Position numbers and translations under genes: made by a program
In this document: positions 18,275 to 20,369 of the stretch, piece by piece
Layout: every line of letters starts with the position of its first letter
How positions within the stretch are numbered: the stretch's first letter is position 1
Assembly (NCBI GenBank): GCA_015680685.1
Contig: MNCI01029622.1
Span: 367,825 to 388,193, forward strand
Source: Gnetum montanum
Lineage: Eukaryota > Streptophyta > Gnetopsida > Gnetales > Gnetaceae
Length of the DNA: 20,369 bases
Direction of reading: 5' to 3'
Notes under the pieces: generated by a model
What the model was told of the DNA's origin: nothing
Database searches by the model: none
Seen by the model: only the letters and a program-made list of their open reading frames with translations

Positions 18275-20369
18275 ATGAATCCCATCAACATTACCGCCGC
18301 TACTACCTAGAACGTCAACATCTCAGACACAACGGCTGCCCAGCAATCCGCCACACAGCATATGGGAGGGCAATTCACAATGGGACCCCGCCGATCGTTG
18401 AGGTTGTAAGGGAGGGACCCTACCGCTAACATTATAAGCCAAGACGAATATAACTTCATTTCCATTAAGATGCAAGCTGGCCTGGCGGTAGATCGGGCTG
18501 AAATGGAAGTAAAAAGGCAATTTGAGATCTTTTACAGAGGGGGGTATGAATTCATCCCTTCCCCGTACGACGTGATCCCCATTCTGGAACAATTCTTGGA
18601 GCTCTTTACGCAGCTCCTTCTGCACAGAAGCCAATTGCTAGACCAAGCTACGGTAGAACCACCACGGGATGAAGAGGACGAGTTCGCTGCGCAATCTGAG
18701 CATGAAGACTCCTATCATACTCTTAGTCCACATAACCACATGAACTCCATCTTTAACCCAGACGCAGAGGAAACCATACCCATCCAACCCCTTAACTCTG
18801 CCCACACCCAAGCACCACCACAAGGGATATCCGTGTTAGCCCAGGCCCCTTCCCAGGGCAATCCTTTTACAGCTACAGGTCCGTCCTCACAAGCACCGAA
18901 CGCTCATAGTAACGTGGGGGTGACATTCCAATCCCAAGCGGTAAGGATGCTGCATGTTATACCTGTATCCACATCTACCCACTACATCCCGCATGTCCAA
19001 ACGCAAGCATCCCCTTTCACTGCCGTAACCCAACAAGGAGCCTCCTCGTACAACATGGCTGGACAATGGCCGATGATGGGTACCACGTCGCAGCAGATTT
19101 CCCACCACTATGTACCACCCCACTCGTTGCCACCAACTCATGTGCCTCAGGCACAGCCACGACCACAGCAGCAACAACCTCCTCTCTATAGTGTATTGCC
19201 CCTAGTACCATCTACTGCACACTTCCCCCAAACGCAACAACCAACAACGCAACTCTCAGCCTTCCAATCCACCGTCCAACAGTCTAACCCATACAGCCTA
19301 CTGCAAGCCCAAACCTCCTTGCTCCCAAACGCTCAGGATTGGGCAGATGCCAAAAGAATGATGCAGGAATTGACAGATGAGGTAAAGTGCCTCAAAACCG
19401 TCACCGATGGGGAGATGAAAGTGGTAGATTTCTACAATGACGACCCTATCAGCTCCTCTGTCCCACCTTTAACCCTGCCCAAAGGTATTCCCCTGCCAAC
19501 ATTAACCAAATATAACGGTGAGACAGATCCTAATGCCCATCTCATAACATTCCGGTTGGAATGTGCACTGCTCCAGGCTTGGCCGCACGCTGTCCTCCGG
19601 TTGTTCCCCATGTCCCTTACAGGAAGGGCACTCGATTGGTACCGCACCTTGCCCAGGAACTCCATCTGCGCCTTGGATGACCTTATACGCCAGTTTGTGA
19701 CCCGATTCAAATATAACTTGAAACCCGAGCCAACGCTGGATAGCCTCATGCAGATTAAGTAGGGGCCTCTCGAACCAGTCCAAAAATTTATCCAAAGATG
19801 GAGTGCAGCTCTGAACGAGCTTCATGAACCGATCTCCCCATTTTACCTACTCACGATCCTAAAAGGGGCCATCAACGATTTATTTAAATCTAAACTGTAT
19901 TACCTCAATGCGCGAGATCTCAATCAGGCGTTCGAGCAAATTAAGAACATTGAAGAAGCTGCCCAAAACAGTCACGATCCAGCCTACACAGCCTATAAGA
20001 ATTAACATACTAAGAAAGACAAAGAAAAGGCTCAAACCACTATAGCAACCGTAGCAGGGACGCAACAACAAAAACCACCGATGCCACCTACTAACTACTA
20101 TCCCCCCCCACCCACAACCACCACACAGGAATCATCATCGCAACAGAATCCGACGAACCGTACACAGAATTTTGAGAGGAAAGAACCCTCTCAATACACG
20201 CCTCTGCCAATGAAGGCTTCCCAACTCTTCGATCAACTCTTAAAGGCTGGGTTGATGAGCCACAAACAATTATCCCTTGCGGCCATACAAAGACACGACC
20301 GATTCTATCAACTCGTACAGAATTCGAGCCTAGCAACGCCAGATGAGCCCCCCGTGCCCAAAGGATTCC
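18275..20369 (+). pseudogene. Element C gag polyprotein, partial, four in-frame stops
   Basis: This is the capsid-type gag of a Tat-like Ty3/gypsy element. ATG 18275 is chosen because the frame is in phase with everything downstream and element B has the same ATGAATCC. Residues: 1-65 N-terminal; about 55-130 a conserved segment (EYNFISIKMQAGLAVDRAEM, FYRGGYEFIPSPYDV); about 150-350 a Gln/Pro/Ser/Thr-rich linker; about 355-375 a short coiled coil (ADAKRMMQELTDEVKCLK); about 410-575 the retrotransposon gag core (TKYNGETDPNAHLITF, LTGRALDWY, FVTRFKYNL, AYTAYKN); then a basic and proline-rich tail with YTPLPMKASQLFDQLLKAGL. Stops are TAG 18308, TAA 18407, TAG 19760 and TAA 20003. There is no frameshift in 2095 nt. 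The window ends before the zinc knuckle and protease. The piece from ATG 18470 to 19759 is the longest open part (430 codons). Confidence 0.85.

Larger units (their letters stand above)
16563..20369 (+). mobile_element. Element C: young Tat-like LTR retrotransposon, 5' part, runs off the window
   Basis: In order: LTR (16563-17714), PBS (17721), hairpin, leader with a 50-bp tandem array, and gag from 18275 to the edge. It is CpG-rich, unlike the rest of the window, and gag has no frameshift over 2.1 kb, so it inserted much later than A and B. The 3' half, including any polymerase or antisense gene, lies outside the window. Confidence 0.85.

Noticed and set aside
18323-19825. Several - strand frames inside element C gag
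   Set aside because: Shadows of the gag reading frame; no homology between them and nothing equivalent in element B.
6773-20005. Alternative genetic code with TAG/TAA read as glutamine
   Set aside because: Stops do sit at glutamine positions, but element C uses normal CAG and CAA in abundance, TGA appears at likely CGA (Arg) sites, and TAG far outnumbers TAA in the antisense gene. Methylation-linked C-to-T decay explains all of this.

Overview
The window is plant nuclear DNA made almost entirely of decayed LTR retrotransposons. Signs of a land plant are Ty3/gypsy gag and protease remnants of Athila-like and Tat-like type, short GT-AG introns (about 90-150 nt, one TACTAAC branch site), and heavy C-to-T decay that turns CAG codons into TAG, as expected where CHG and CG sites are methylated. 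I cannot name the species; a large repeat-rich genome (fern, lycophyte, moss or gymnosperm as readily as an angiosperm) fits. I see no ordinary host housekeeping gene, rRNA, tRNA or CRISPR array.

Layout. (A) About 247-2090 is an old LTR plus the primer-binding/leader region of a + strand element: palindromic array (600-1270), TATAAATA box (1474) and a post-PBS stem-loop (2045-2073). (Ath) 2210-4681 holds the gag-protease part of an Athila-like element on the - strand, cut off at both ends. (B) A second + strand element of the same family as A starts near 4682. It has an LTR with its own palindromic array and TATA box (5603), a leader, gag from ATG 6773, a protease-like end and an apparent stop at 10491. 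I find no reverse transcriptase, RNase H or integrase after it. Instead there is a 300-bp GGCC-rich repeat patch and then, on the opposite strand (14881 down to 11242), a multi-exon gene relic. Its first visible exon resembles NIF/FCP1-type (HAD) phosphatases with the catalytic aspartates gone; the rest is unrecognised. (D) 15340-15540 looks like another eroded LTR-type palindromic patch. (C) From 16563 to the window end is a much younger, CpG-rich copy of the same family: LTR 16563-17714 with TGTTA/TAACA ends, PBS, hairpin, six exact-length 50-bp tandem repeats, and a gag frame from ATG 18275 that runs unshifted to the window edge with four stops.

A, B and C are tied together by structure. 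Each has a G-box-like motif followed by CCTATAAATA. The spacing from TATA to gag ATG is nearly equal (1170 bp in B, 1112 in C). A shares its PBS-proximal leader with C. B and C gag proteins are alignable from the first codons (ATGAATCC in both) to the window end.

Most interesting: the U3 and leader regions of these elements are packed with inverted pairs of one half-site, TACGCT/AGCGTA, arranged differently in each copy. This looks like an expanding binding site for a dimeric factor. Also notable is the apparent gag-protease-only element carrying a spliced antisense cargo gene.
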